From Amblyornis subalaris (Eukaryota > Chordata > Aves > Passeriformes > Ptilonorhynchidae): a stretch of 64,000 bases of DNA. Below the pieces are notes generated by a model, which saw nothing but the letters and a program-made list of their open reading frames with translations, did not search any database and was not told the DNA's origin. Shown piece after piece: positions 12,771 through 27,000 of this stretch. Location: positions 12,863,316 to 12,927,315 of the forward strand of contig JACAXG010000008.1 of the NCBI GenBank assembly GCA_018881555.1, in the 5' to 3' direction. Within the stretch, counting starts at the first letter, position 1, and the number at the start of each line of letters is the position of its first letter. The position numbers and the translations under genes were made by a program.

Positions 12771-13014
12771 ACAGGTCTGTTTGCTCAGAAACTCAGCAAA
12801 AGTGTGGTNAGATGGAACTTCCAGCCTACTAACAATGCCAGTTTGCTTGGCAGATTGAAGTACAAATGAAATTAGTGCAAGAGCTTAATTAGTGCTGGAG
12901 ATTAAGAACAGCTGTTTACATTTAGAGAGTATTGTCAAAATGTTTGCTTTGCTGTGGACCAGTTTTTATATTTGCCTTATGATCTTCTCTAGTCAAGAAT
13001 ATGTATATAATAAT

Positions 13015-13042
13015 CAGTAATATCTGCTCAGTAATATCTGCT
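13015..13042. repeat. Perfect 14-bp tandem duplication
   Basis: CAGTAATATCTGCT at 13015-13028 is repeated exactly at 13029-13042 with no spacer. The identity suggests a recent replication slip. No function is evident. Confidence 0.9.
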
Positions 13043-14789
13043 GTCCATCTGAAGCTGAGAAAGTGGAAAATGTAATGATACATTTCAGTAAAGTTTTCTT
13101 GTGAAGGTGTGGATCCTGAATCTTCACAGGCAGAATTTTAATCAAAACTGATGCAACATATTAATGGATTCTGAAAGGAGTTGCATAAGGAGCTAATGAT
13201 ACTGGATTTGTGANGAGGGAGAGTTGTGGAATAAGTTCTATAAACTAGCAGACAAGTTTCTGGATTTAGGTCTGCATACTCTTTGTTTCAAGGATGGATT
13301 ATTTGATTGTATTTCATCNGTTGTATCAGTATCACTTAAGTTTATGAATCCTAATTTGGTCATATATTGGATATGAGAAAGTTTCAAAAAAGTTTCTAAT
13401 GAGAATGGTAATCAAGGGCAGTGAGAGAAATAGAACTAAACTGAGCTTGAAAAGTAGATAAAATGCAAGCTTCCAAGTAAAAGTCCTTTGGCATCAAATT
13501 TATTGATTAGTCCAAGGAATGTTGAAAGGAGATATTATTGCTACCTATAGACTGTGCTTGTTTCTTCTGTATTTATACTGAATTAATTTCAGAGTTTCAG
13601 AGTTCCCCTGGGTTATCCTCAGGGGCAGGGGAAAAAAGTTGTTTCTCCCTCAGTTTATATGAGAATGTGGAGGTTGTCTTTTGTCTGGAGTACTGCAAGT
13701 ATAGAATGGGATTTACTGGAGTTTCTGCTTGTGACATGCTGATATGCCTTGGTAACTGGTCAAGGTTTAAAAATTTACTAGATTTGTTGCCTAGAATCTG
13801 TCCCAGCCAGATTGGCAGGAGCTATCTATGTTTTGGAGATTTTTGGCTCACAGTGTCCTTGTTATTCTAAGAATTCGAGGTTTTGGGTGAAGTCTGTCTC
13901 TNTAGCCCTCTTTCTGTAGCACATGGTATTTATAGGTTTTTATTTGTATTTATTTTTTTTAATTTCTGCATATTTGAAGTTTGTTGTAGGGAGCTCTGGA
14001 AGTGTGATGTGTAGGCTGTAGGAATGCTTTAGAAACAAAGTGTTTTAGTAGGTGCCTGTTTGTTTTTTCAGGACTCTGGATTTGATTGTTCTAGTGGGCT
14101 CTTGGAAAATGTTCTGAGGTTCAAATTTTTGCTTTTGCTTTCTTGTTATGGAAAGTTGTCTGCATACTTTGAAGCAACATCAGACATTATGTATAGTTAA
14201 AAGTATTATGCATTTGTTAAAAGTCCAAATAGATCAACTTTTGATCTTTGTGTAGCTTGGTAAGTCCTTGTTCTGCAGTGCTCATTTGAATTGCTGTCAC
14301 TGATTTTAGTCTTCATCCTGCACAATAGTTTTTCAATGTGATAAACCAGGGGTTACTGTGTTGAATCTTCTGCAGTGGCCTCCCCAGTGGATTGATATTT
14401 TTATTTTCTTAACCACTGTTTGTAATTTTTCTTCCTAACCATGTATATGACCTTGCANAGTTACTGAACTTTTTTTTTCTCCTGACAATGCTTTAAAAGT
14501 AAGCTAGAACTTGTATACTTTTGTAATGAATTTCATTCATTAATTATTTAGTATTCACTCAAATTGTGTTAATCTTTCTATATCTTTAACAAAATACTTG
14601 TCATTTTAGAACATCATCTAAAATATTCTGCTTTCTTTATTTTTACAGGTTGGAGTATAGCTCAAGTGTTGAGTGTATTTCTGAGAAACTAGTATTTTCA
14701 TATTCTGCTTGATCAAATCCTGAATGCTTGTTTCTACTTTTTAATTAGTTTTGCTNTTATATTTTCTGCCACTGAAACTGTCTGTACCA

Positions 14790-15009
14790 GTGGAGGGTCA
14801 GGAGGAATGTCTTCATGGAAGGGGTTGTTAAACATTGGAATGGACAAGCCAGGGAAGTGATGGAGTCACCATCCCTGGAGGTGTTCAGGAAATGACTGGA
14901 TGTGGCACTCAGTGCCATGGTCTAATTGACAAGGTGGAGATTGTCAAAGTTTTCGGACTTGATGATCTTGGAGGTCTTTTCCAACCTTAATGATTTGGTG
15001 ATGCTGTGC
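14790..15009 (+). mobile_element. CR1 LINE 3' fragment, sense
   Basis: About 220 bp matching the CR1 3' end known from birds. It has GTCAGGAGGAATGTCTTCAT, then a 'ggagtcaccatccctggaggtgttca' type stretch, GATCTTGGAGGTCTTTTCCA and a final 'ccttaatgattt...tgatgctgtg' degenerate octamer tail. It is heavily 5' truncated, as nearly all CR1 copies are, and diverged from consensus. It carries no coding potential. Confidence 0.92.
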
Positions 15010-18000
15010 AGCAAGTTAAGGATGATAAATTTCTGTGTAGCATCATACGAAATTATTCAACAGACAGAATTTGTGTCACTTTACCCNTGCAATGGTAGAT
15101 TCTGCTGTAGTTTCCAGCAGAAGGATTGCTGTCTATGGAAAAAAAGGTGAACATGGTGCAAATGAGGTTGAATGTGGAAAAAATTACTGAAGACTACTGA
15201 NTTTATACAGCCTCAACACTACATTAAAATGTAGTGTAGAGATGGACTTCTCATAAACTCTTTGCCGTTGGTATTTAATTTAAAATTGCTTTTAATCTGA
15301 AATTTTTCACTTCTTGAAATCTAATTGTGTACTCTCCTGTGACCTTTTAAATCCTAACTGGAGAAAGGTCAAGTTTTACATGTATTTTGCTGAGCTTTTG
15401 CCTGTGTTTTCCCCTAATGCAACCATAACTTTCTCTTATGCTCTTTATTTCTTAGTTCTTTAAAACAGTGCAAAGCTGGAATCTNTCTTTTTTTGTTCAT
15501 TCACAGTCTTTCAGATAACTCAATATGGTGGCATAGAAAGCTATTAATAATCACTGGTGGGTGATATTTTGACCAAAGCAGAGAANTAAACTACTATGTT
15601 GTGAGAGAAAGTGAAGCAACTGGTCTTGAAACATTTGGAATTAAGGCCGCCCTCTTTGACTCATTCATGTCTCAAATGCTGTTAGTTCTATCTCCTTGAC
15701 CTCCAGGCCCTGAGCACTGATCATACGAGGTATTGAACAGTAAGGGATGTGTTGTTTGTTATTTCACAGCTGCTTTTGTCCAGCTGGTAACTTTTTCAAA
15801 GTTTACTTCATTAGGTAGAGAGAAATAACTTCTTCTTGTCTTTAAGTCTCTACCACTTGGTCAATAATTAATTTTCTGCCCATTTCATGCAAGAATGAAC
15901 ATTACCNGAAACAAATATCCTACTGTTCTGATTGAAATGATTGATTCAAAATGATTGACTGAATATCCAAGAATCATGCAAAAATTTCTCTTTGTTAAGC
16001 CATTGGTTGCATCTTCCCTCCCCTGCCCCTGCCTTGTGAGTAGCCTTAGCAGAATTTCATAANGTAGCTGCCTTCAAAGATCTGGAATTTTTCCAGGCCT
16101 TGGATTGTATTTGTTAGAGAAAGTACAGGCAAAAGTCATGGAACTGGCTAGAGGCAGAGAAATAACTCCAGATAATAAAACAAGATTTTTTTTTCCCCCT
16201 TCATTTTCATGTTAGCAGATACAGACTAACTGTTGGTGTGTTGACTTCGTGGCCCTCCAAAATTGTACCTTTCTGCATTTTTAACCTTTGTTTCACAGAA
16301 GCAAACTTGTGATGACAGTTTTACTCAAGCTTTGTGTTTGAAGGTCTTAGGAATGGCAAATGTGAGGCTCATTATACAGCAGAAGCAGGAGAATGAAGCT
16401 GAAGTTGGAATGCTGCTCTTTTACAGGAATAGCAAAGAATGTCAGTGTCGGCAAGGTTCATTAAAATGTTGGGAAATAAGCAATGCAAAAAAAAAAAAGG
16501 GGTTAGATTTCCTTCCATGGATCAAGGAATTTAAAATCTAGGCAATAGGCTTTCACAAGCTTAGAGATAGTTATATCAAAGGTTTCCTTAGTTCCTGATT
16601 CACAAAACAAGAGAGAACAAATATAGCTCTGAGTAACAAACAGTGTGTGAGCATGTGTTTCTGGTTCAGTTTTGGGAATACACACTCTTCAGAGAATGTT
16701 GAGCTCTTCTTCATGGTTTCTGAGAATTTCTGCCCAGTCTGCAGTTGGTTTTCCATCACTGAGTTAGACTGAATCCTATGCCTTTAACTAAATTCACTCA
16801 AATATTTTTGTTAGTGTTTTTCANAGGTAGCTGGAATTTATTGTTATTTTCTGAAACAAAATTAACAGCTTTTGCTTTGATAGGGAAATTAATGTATCCT
16901 GTAGGGAACAAAGTGGTCTTTGCAAATAGACTTAAAAAGGGCATTCTTGGTCTGGGTTGTCTCCCAGTATGTTAGTGGTTGAAAATCTGTCTTGAAGCCA
17001 TTATGTCATACCATGGCATTCTTCGTGTTCAGAATTAAATATCGTGAAGATCACTAAATATACATTCCTGTCAGAAAACACAAGATGCCTGCCTTAAAGT
17101 TCTTAAATTGGTTATCACATGTCTCTTCTAGAATTTTAAATAAACATTTGTTTCTCTATAACTTTGGGAGAACTGTAGGTAATATGGGGATTTTATCATG
17201 TGGAAATCTAGCACAGATGTTTGGTATTACTTTTTTTTAAACATAGTGACCACACATTATTTACCCTAAGTACCATTAAGTATTTTTTTATTATTGCTAT
17301 TAAAAACTTGCCTAAGGCAAAGTCCCACTAAATCTCTAGTGAAGTCAAATGTTAAAATTCCAGCAAGTATTTTATTATATATACATACACGTATATTACA
17401 CATGCCCTCTCTGTACAACATACAATTTCACTAAAACAAATTCTGAGATCATATAGGATTTTATATACACATTTTAACTCTTATCTTGCATGTATTNTTA
17501 AAATAATGTTGTTCCACATGGTTTAAAGCTACAGCCTTTTTATATTTAGTAGAAAGAAGAACAACACATCTCCTTTATTATAATTTAAAGTGTGCCTCTA
17601 AACTTGCAAGGGTTTTTTTAAAACTTTGCTCTATCTTTGAACTCAGCTTGGTCAAATAATGAAGGCTGCTGATAGGATTTGAACTGCCATCATGAATTAG
17701 TTATTGCATGTTTTCAAAGTTATTAATGGAGCAAAGTTCCTTCTTCCACTGTGAATAGAACAGATGCCTTGCAGACTTTTGGTGTTTACTGTAAATGTCT
17801 TACACTGGAGCCAGTAGTAATTTACTAAGGAAATGCTTTATCGACACCAAACGTTTCTTCCCTGAAGTTGGTTACACAGATTAACAACCATTCTAGACTG
17901 AGCTTTTTTATTAGGTTCATTAGTGCCTCTTTCCTTTTATTTCTCCTGGCTCAACTCAAAATATTANTCTTATCAATTGCTATAGAGACAATTGCTTTTT

Positions 18001-21000
18001 ATCAAAATATCAATAGTAATGTGTTTTTAAGGTAACCCCTTAAGTACGCAGAAGGACTCTGCGGTGTTGGCAGTCACTGCAGACATGAGAAAGTAGACAG
18101 AATCTGATTATGCTCTAGAGAACAGTTGTTACTTCTAACATAGCCCATTCAGATTTTTGCTATGCCCTGTGATATTCTTGCCAGGTTGCTTGGTTGCAGT
18201 AGTTTTTATAAGTCCATGAAGGATTGGAAAGCTTTGTTGATTTAGAAATCAGTTGCTTTAAAAACAGGATTGACCTCCATGACATCACCACCAGTGGTTT
18301 GGAATCTTACATATGAGAAAACTGTCAGTTTGAAACTGCTATGTCTCATAACAGCAACTAAAGAAATTATTTTAGGAAGAGAGAGAAAAATCAGATTTAT
18401 GAATAAGCTGGATTTCTGTACTTTTCCATGTGTGGAGGTGATAAGTATTGATCCTGCCAGCATTCCTGGAAAGTGCATCCTTTAGAAGGCAATCTGGGGA
18501 CTGTTTTGTATTGCCGCAAAGCAGTATTGTTCCCAGATGTGACAGTACTGTCTTTGTGGGGCTCTTTGCTCAGTTTGCACATTTGCTACTTCCTGAATGC
18601 ATGTCAAGATTTTAGGAACGAGCCAATAATGAATGAAATAAGGAAAAATTATCAGTTTTGGTTTCTATGATAGGTTTTGTTTTCCTTGATCTTCTCTGTT
18701 CTGTAAACATGCTACTACTCATCTCTGTGCCAAGAACTTCATTATCCTATAATGTAATTAACTTTCTCTAGCTCCATCTTCCTTTTTCATATGAATGACT
18801 GTAGCTTCCATATGTGACTCCCAGCTCTGACATGTTGATGTATTTTCATAGAAAGGATCAGAGCTGAATTTCCAGGGAAGGGGAGAGTTGATTACCCTCG
18901 AATTCCAATGTACACTTTTCTGATTTAGAAATCCTCATAACTCAGAGCAAAACGAAGGTTTTGTAAAATAACAGGTTGAAGGACACATTTCTATGGAGCT
19001 CCATGAGCAGAGTAAAGACTAACAAAGCCCATTTTTTAATTTTCAGGGCTAGCCTTCTAAAATCCAAAACTGCTATTTCTAGCACATGATGTGTTTTAGC
19101 TAAGTTGAGACTCCTTTGTCTTAGGAAACATTCAGCCTTTTACCTGGACTGAAAATCCACATATTGTCACATGAGCTGGGTTTCCAGAAGGCTGCCATAG
19201 GTTGATCTCCTGCCAGAGTCTGTATATGTATATATGCATATATATGTATGAACACATTTTTTTCCTTTGCAAGGATGTAAAGAGCCAAAAGAAGAAAATG
19301 TGTTTTGTCACTTTTAAAAAAACCACCCCTTGCTCCTNCTACCCCCCAGTCTTCTAAAAAGGAATGGTTTTTCATTTGCTAAATTTTTTTCCTTCTTTGA
19401 GTCTTGAACTCTCTGTAAGAAAATGAGTTTTGCCTTGGTATGTGCTGGCTTATTATAGTAATAAAAGTGGAAGTTTTATTATAGGCAGTAGAATATGGTT
19501 AATAATGTAAACTCTTTCTAAAGTTTCACCTGAAACTCAGTTTGATGAAGGGAAAGTGTAATGTTAGATTAAACTATTTAACAAAACANTATTTCTGATT
19601 TAGTGAATAGCTGATCATATCTGAATTTATGGATGTATTTATTGGCTTGTGAGGCAATCTTGGTTATAGGTAATTTCTTTTTTTTTTTTTGGTTGACAGT
19701 TTAACCCTTGTATTCCAACATGATTATAGGNCTCTCAACATATTCATTTACAAATGAAAAATTTGATAATGGCTATAAACATATTTCATCTCACTATAAA
19801 GTTTTGGCTAAAATATTGGTGAATAACCCCAATGTGCTCCAAAAGACATCTCCACCCAAAATGTGGATGTGTTTGAAAGCACNGAGTTCTGTTTGTGTTT
19901 TTCTTTTTTTTTTTTTTTGNGTCAAATGAGGTCAGTGGGATTGACTGATTTAAAGGGAATAGGATTAGACTTGAGAGAATAAATGAATCCAGACTCGGGT
20001 ACTGCTCAGCTACACTGTAGGAAAGAAACAGTTTGCTGTAGGTGGAGCCAGTGTCTTCACCTGCTTGGCTTATCTCCATTCAGCAACATGTGTCATCTTC
20101 CTGAACCATAAACCTTTACCAACAAAANCCCCCAGACATTTTGAACCCATTTTTTGTATAATGAGTATATTTAGAATAGTTACTGGTTCTGTACGTTCCT
20201 TATTGCCCTGCTTTTTACACAATTTAGTTGACTATATTCTTTCTAAATATACAGTTTGTGTTCTCTCCTAGACAGCTGTGATACTGGAAGATTTTGTACA
20301 TAGCCCAAGTTCCACCGATATAATTTAAAAAAAAAGGGAAAAATAATAATTGACAGACAAAAATACTTAGTCAGCTAATGGCTGTACTTGGTAATTGCAA
20401 ACAGGNTCTTAGTGGTGGCTACTGAAGTGGTGACTTCTGGCTACTGAATCCTCCATTAACAAAGTTCTTGTGCTACCACTACTCCGTGATGTTGTCTCAT
20501 TCAAACAATTCTTGTGAAAGACTTCCAAATGGGGCTCATAAAGGGACATTTACTAAAGGGAATGTGCTTCACACACCGTTCACCTTAAAATCTGCATTTG
20601 CAGAATGCATTTTAATCTGCTAATAGATAATTAACCACTAGTTATATATTTCTGTAGTCACATTGCTTTAATTGGCTTTGGCTCTTAACATACTTTATTT
20701 CCCTCAATATAAATTTATTCACAAAAATATGTGAATCTTAGGCTTTAGATTTATAACAATGAATATAAGCTAAAGTATGTGGTTTTATTTTCTTTAGCTT
20801 GGAAAAAAATTCCATTAATACATGATTTTTAGAAGGAGAACTTNAATAATTTCTCGGTTCATGACGTCTTTTCAGCAAGTTCCTGCAAATACTGAGTTAA
20901 TTAAATTTCTACTTTTTCATTATCAGCCAAATTCTTACAAGGGATATTAACTAAAGCAGTGGTCTTCAGATGCTAGGCAGGAAACAGTACGTTAATTGCT

Positions 21001-24000
21001 AGGTATCTGAAAGTATGGGGGGAAAATATGGGGCCCTAAGTAATTCCTAAAAATCAGCGGGTGGGTAACCTGACAGATTTGCATCCTTCACGGAAAGCGT
21101 GAAGGCACTAGATGGCTCTCTTGAACGAGGATAGTTTTTCAGTCTTGTTTTCNCAGATGATCTCACCCTATTTGTTATTTTTCATTGCTCATTTTACAGC
21201 GGCAGAATCTGAAGTCGATGCAAAGACAATTGCTCATAGATTTTATGGTAGTCTGTGATCCAAATGCAGCTTAGAACAGCTATGTCTANGAACCAAAGCA
21301 AGGAGACTGAAAGGGACAGTGCAGCCTTCTACAGAAAATCAGGAATGCAGGAATGAAGGTATTGGTGGAATTCAGTCCCGATGTGTTAGTCAAAGTTTGT
21401 AACTTAATTTACAAAAGTGAAAGGGCAAACTCAGATGTCATTTCCCTCTTTTGAGTGTGTTGGAGGTTCACGATGTCTGCTCTGATACCGCAGCTGCTGA
21501 AACACACCTGAAAGCACATCGGAGAACCACTTCTGCTCATTTCAGAGGTTCGAAAGTTTTTAGCATGAACTTGAACTTGAGCAGTGCTGAATTGAGCCAC
21601 AGCATCTCCCAGCTTGGGGCTCCTGTGAGATGCAGGGCACTCTCATGACTCCAGCATTCCTTGTTTCANGATTTGGGTGAAGAAGCTGCCGTTCAAAAGA
21701 ACAATATTTTCGCTGAGAAAACTCATTGTTCTTCTGCATGTTAAGGCTCATGGGTGCTGTCATTGCTGATGAATTTTTCTGTCCCAAATATGAGTAATTA
21801 AGCTTTTTGCTATTTGCATTTTCCTAAGTGATGGTGCAAGTGTCAGATAGATGAGAACATCCAATATACTATCTGCTCNATTGTTGTCTTTGCTATCACC
21901 TATTAAACTTCTGTTCTGATGAAGAATTACAGTATCCTTGGGGAATTACCATGCTGATCGTTCCCTNAGATGTAATGTTCATTCTTCTTTCTTTTGACCT
22001 CACATGGAAGATGCCTGTGTGGGTTTCCATAGNTTGAACAAATAACATAATGATGAACAAACTTGTGTTGGAGAATCTATCTGACTTTGTAGTGCAGTTA
22101 CACATAACATGCCATCAACAACTTTTTCCTTTTGTAGAGCTTTCTCACAAAGGAATTAGAATCTCTATATTTGCTTTAAAAGTGTACCATTGTAGCACAG
22201 GAGGAAGGATTTTTATTGCAGATGCGTTGTTATCCCAACAAAAATGTTGGTCCATTTCAGAGCAGTGATGGACTGAACACTTGCATGTTTCAGAGTCAGA
22301 ATGATCAGTTTGTTCTCAATTATTCCTGCTCTGCTTGGAGAGAGTAATTTTCAGCTCTCAACTTGAAAATGGCATATTTTCACATAGGAGCACATCTGGC
22401 AGAGAAGATTTTCTGCTGATAACAAATTTCAGAAACCATTATCAAAATAATGTTACCTTTCAGCCTCTCAGCAGTACTGTTGAGTGTTCACAGAGATCTT
22501 GGCAGAGCTTACGTCCCATCTGCATCATTAAGGGACAGGATGATTGGCCAGAAAAAAAGAATCCTTACCAAGAGATTGGGATCAGATAAGCATAGTTCAC
22601 CAGAAAAAAAAGTTCCTTATAACACCAACTCAGATAATAGAATTTATCAAAACAATAGTGGACTTCAGGATGGTAAGATAGAGCTTCTGGAAGGATTCCA
22701 AATCAGGGCTACTTTGATCATTTGTTTCCATAGTGCCCTTCAGCAGGAGGCATTTCTTGTCTGTCACATGTATCTGAAAGCCTGGTGCCACCTTGTTCTT
22801 TGATTAATTAACCATTTTTTCTGAACAGCTTGCACTCCAGCAGAGTCTGAAAAATACTGGTTTAAATATTCAGCAAACCTGAGAGTTTTTTAAGTCTGAA
22901 AAAAATAGAGTTAGAAACTTTCATAACAACTTTCTATCCTTTTATTTCTTTAGAGACAAATTATGAATATGTTATTAGCAAGCTGAGTATTCCCAGTATA
23001 TGAATTTATGGTGGTTGAGCTTCACAAGAATCTTTCACTCAATTTAACATTGTGGAGTTTTAACTCTAATATTAAATGTCTTTGAGTATTTCCTACAGTC
23101 CCTTCCTGCTAGAATCATTGGGCTGTATGATAAATAAATAAGGCTGTGCAATTACAAATGCGAGAAAGCAGGGCTTGGAACTGCTATGTGCATCATCATG
23201 TTATGATATTTGTGATATTTACAAAATGCTGGCAGTCTGAGCAGACACTCTGCAGGGAAGAGGACCAAAAAGAGCTGGCATAACATATTTAGTTTGCTAG
23301 CTTTGGGGGTTATCCATCTGTGGATTCATTATGAACAAGAATATCAAGGAGTTTGTGGTGTGTATGGCTGGTCAGAGATCTCTGAGGGAGGGGTTTCTGA
23401 GTCAGTGGCCAGCCTAACTAATACCTGCGTTCCTGTCACTGCAGGTGNTGTGGCCAGAGCAGCAGTTCAGTTAACACCTCCTGCATTCACATGTCCTTTG
23501 GATTTCCACAGCTCTTTCAGCTGGCTCTAGGGGCCCTGTTCAATAATGTCTGAAATCAGATTTCTTGTCTTCCTTCACGTGTAGTAGCATGCTTTTTTGG
23601 ATAGATATTTACTACAGAAAAGTAAAATTTAGGCAATTTAGAGCATGAAGCAATTTACAAAGAAAGCTTGTTATGTCAGATTGGAGAAGGTTTTATGCAT
23701 GATTTGAATAATTGCATTTGCCATTGTGATAGCTAAACTTATTTGACTGTTCCCTCCAGGTCAAAATTAAGTATTGTAAACTTGGCAGTCATTAGTGTTT
23801 CTGGTCTTTCACTAGACTGCTGCAGCTTGAGGTTGCAGTGACTCACAGATTTATGAAAGACCTGCAAGAGTTCTCGTTCTACAAGGAACATGCTCCCCTG
23901 TGTTTACAGAGCTGAGTTAAATATTCCAGATTGAATGTATTGAAGTTTTGTCTACTGTCCCATTTCCATTTCACTTTGAAAGGGCAATTACTTCNGCAAT

Positions 24001-27000
24001 AATAGTATCAGCCAGTATCAGGGTGAAAAAATTGAGACTCTTCTGTGAGACTTTTGGCCCACTTTCTTATTTACTGTGTTTCATCATCACGTGATTGTGA
24101 TGGAGCCATACTCAAAATTTTTGCCCAAATAAGTTTCAGAATTCTGCATTTAATCATTTTATGCTCAATTACGTTTAGTTTCAGAACCACCAGTAAGAAC
24201 TTGTGCATATGTATCTATTTTAGCTTTTGGTTCTTGTCAGAAGTGTATGGAGGCCTTAAAGCAATGTGGTGTCTAAGGCAGCATTGGGAGGGTTCCCTCA
24301 TGTTTCTTCCCTACAGTAGGATATGAGTAGATTTTATCTGTTAAGTGCTGTTCTGTTAGGATATATAAACACTTCAACTTTATAACAAGTTAGTAATTTG
24401 ATTTTCAAGTTGGTTTAATAGTTCTGAAGAGCTTTGCAATTTAGGTATCTTTAGAATTGTATTCTATGTAAGCAATATACTATATATAGCATCTTATATG
24501 AAACTGATATTTGTGGTATTAATGGACTGTAAAAATGTTTTGGGGGATGATTTTTATTAGTTCTTTTGCACAACAGGAGTACTATGTGAAATGTCTCATT
24601 AAAAAGATGGATTCTGAAGACAGCCAAATGTTCTTTTAAAGATATTTTATACAAGTATTGTATTTTTTTTCTCCAGTGTAAATTCAAACTGGGGTTTACT
24701 GCATCCATAAGTGTTTCCTAATAATTCTGAGAAAGTGATAATACCCATGCTTCTGTCATGACTTTTCAAATGCAAAAGTAACTTTTCTTTAGTGACACGA
24801 TAAAGTTTATATAAATGTCAGAAAGAAGAAAATTGTGGGGTTTTGGATGTAGGAATGTAATTCTCTATAGAACACCTATTTTGTATTCAGAAATAAAATT
24901 GAACTGTCTATAGTTTGCACTAATTCTGTCTTTTGCATGCCTTCAGAGCTCTAAATGTTTAAATTGTACCTTCCAACCTTCAAGATTTGAAGCACTACGC
25001 ATCCTGATTCTTGGTGTAAAAATAAATTTAAAAATTGACCCTTACTGTGAAGGAGAGGCAATACATACACAGAGCTTGTTGAAACTGTGCAGTCTCCTGT
25101 AGAACACCTGGCAGCTGTGGAGATATACTTCAGAAAATAGTTTTTCCAATGCTTTCTTGAGTAAACAGCATGTAAAAAGCTTCCTATGAAAAGGAAATAC
25201 GTTTAAAAGTTTTCATTATATTCTCAGCTGTATTAAACCAGTGGTATTAAAAGAATGGGTTTATGCACTCTGATACCTGAACAAAGTAATCTGTATTGGG
25301 ATTGTTCAATGTGATGACAGAACTGGAAATCATTATTACCAGTGTAAGATATTAAGTATAAAACACTTTGTATTTCTCTTTGCTGGCAAGGTCCTGAAGG
25401 ACATGAGATTTTAGACCTTGTCACACTCAGAGACAGAGGCTCACCTAACCTGGAAAACAGCAAGATAAAAAAGCAGGAAATGACCTGGAAAGAACAAAGC
25501 TCTTTGGGATTTTCAGGCACTGCTTGGGAATTTCTTGAAAAGAAACTGAGTTAATGATTGATCGTGGAGGAAGGAGTGAAAATAATGAGGTGTCATTAAT
25601 TTTTCATAATTGTCAACACTACAGGTGATAACTGGAAGCAATATATTGCTTTGTCTTGAAAGCACGTGCCAAAAGCTGTTTTAGATGTCATTGTACCATA
25701 ACAGCTGAGCAGAAATATAGTGTGCTTACATATGAATCTGTTAATCTTGTCTAATTTAATGCACTGAGAAATCAAATCTAACTTTTTTGTTTGTTTTCTC
25801 GGTTGGGGTTAAATGAGCAAGCAATTCTTTGACTTTTTAGTGAAAAAAGTTTGTCGTGCTTTAAGTGTTAAGATAAAACAGCACTGAATTAAAAGATTGT
25901 TTTAAACTCATATTTTTTAGTAGTACATGGGCTGTTACAGTAGAGGCNATGATTTATTTATTTTTTAGTGGGCCATCTGTTCATGTACTATTGCTTAATA
26001 GTGAGAAAAGAGAGAGGAAAGGCAAAAATATCAGAAAGTAACTGAGAAAAGTCTTATACTGCAGCTTGGTGAGTGGCATGTGAAAATACAAGTTCAGGGT
26101 TATTCTTCTGATTCTAAGAATTCTGTATATGCTAAGTGTTTGACATATCAGACGAAATAAATGGTAAGTTGCAGGTAATCTATGGGTTGGGGGAAAAATA
26201 TCAGTCATCCAGTGGTTGGGGCATCTCAGACTCAGTATGTGTGAACAGCCCATAAATGAAACCCTGTTAAGTAAGGTCTGTGAAATAAAAGCCTTTTTAG
26301 GAGTCTGGGAAGGCTGTTTTTCTGAAATGCACAGAAATAGTAGAGAATAAATACATAAATTTTCAGAATAACATTAAAAATATAACATACATTTATGCTT
26401 TGATTAAATTACAAAAATCACAAAATTTTTAAGGNCCTGTTCGTTAGCATAGGAGCTGGCTTGTATTTTGCTTTGGAGGGAGAAATATAAAGATCAAAAC
26501 TATAAAAGTTGCAGTCTGGAATACGTTTAAGACAATGTGCCAGAGATAAACATGATGGTTTTACAGAACTGTTACTATAGTCCATTAGGCTGTACTATTG
26601 CTCTTTCATAATTCCTATTACTACAATGCATTGTTTAGTTTATGCACACCATGTTTAGTCAATAAACAAACATCCAGAGCATGTGGAAAGTTCATTTTCT
26701 AGANGTTTTGGAAAAATCTAATTATATGAGATAATGTAGTGTTACGGTAATGCAAAAGCTAAAGTATAAAATAGTTCACTTGTAACCTNAGCAGTGCCCG
26801 GATTGCTTTCTGTTAAATGTTTTCTGTTGGAAATTACTGGCATTAAANTATCAGTTGTATTTTTTCTGATGAAGGAAAACCCTTGGAACAATGCTGTTAC
26901 TTGGATTTTACTTAAAGTCTTGAAAATACTTAATTTCATAACTTAGCATATTCAAAATGCTTTGTTTTCATGTAATGTTACCAGAGAAGTGTTCTGAGAA

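Noticed and set aside
19220..19250. A TA/TG alternating microsatellite (tatatgtatatatgcatatatatg)
   Set aside because: It is short and interrupted, ordinary intronic low complexity.
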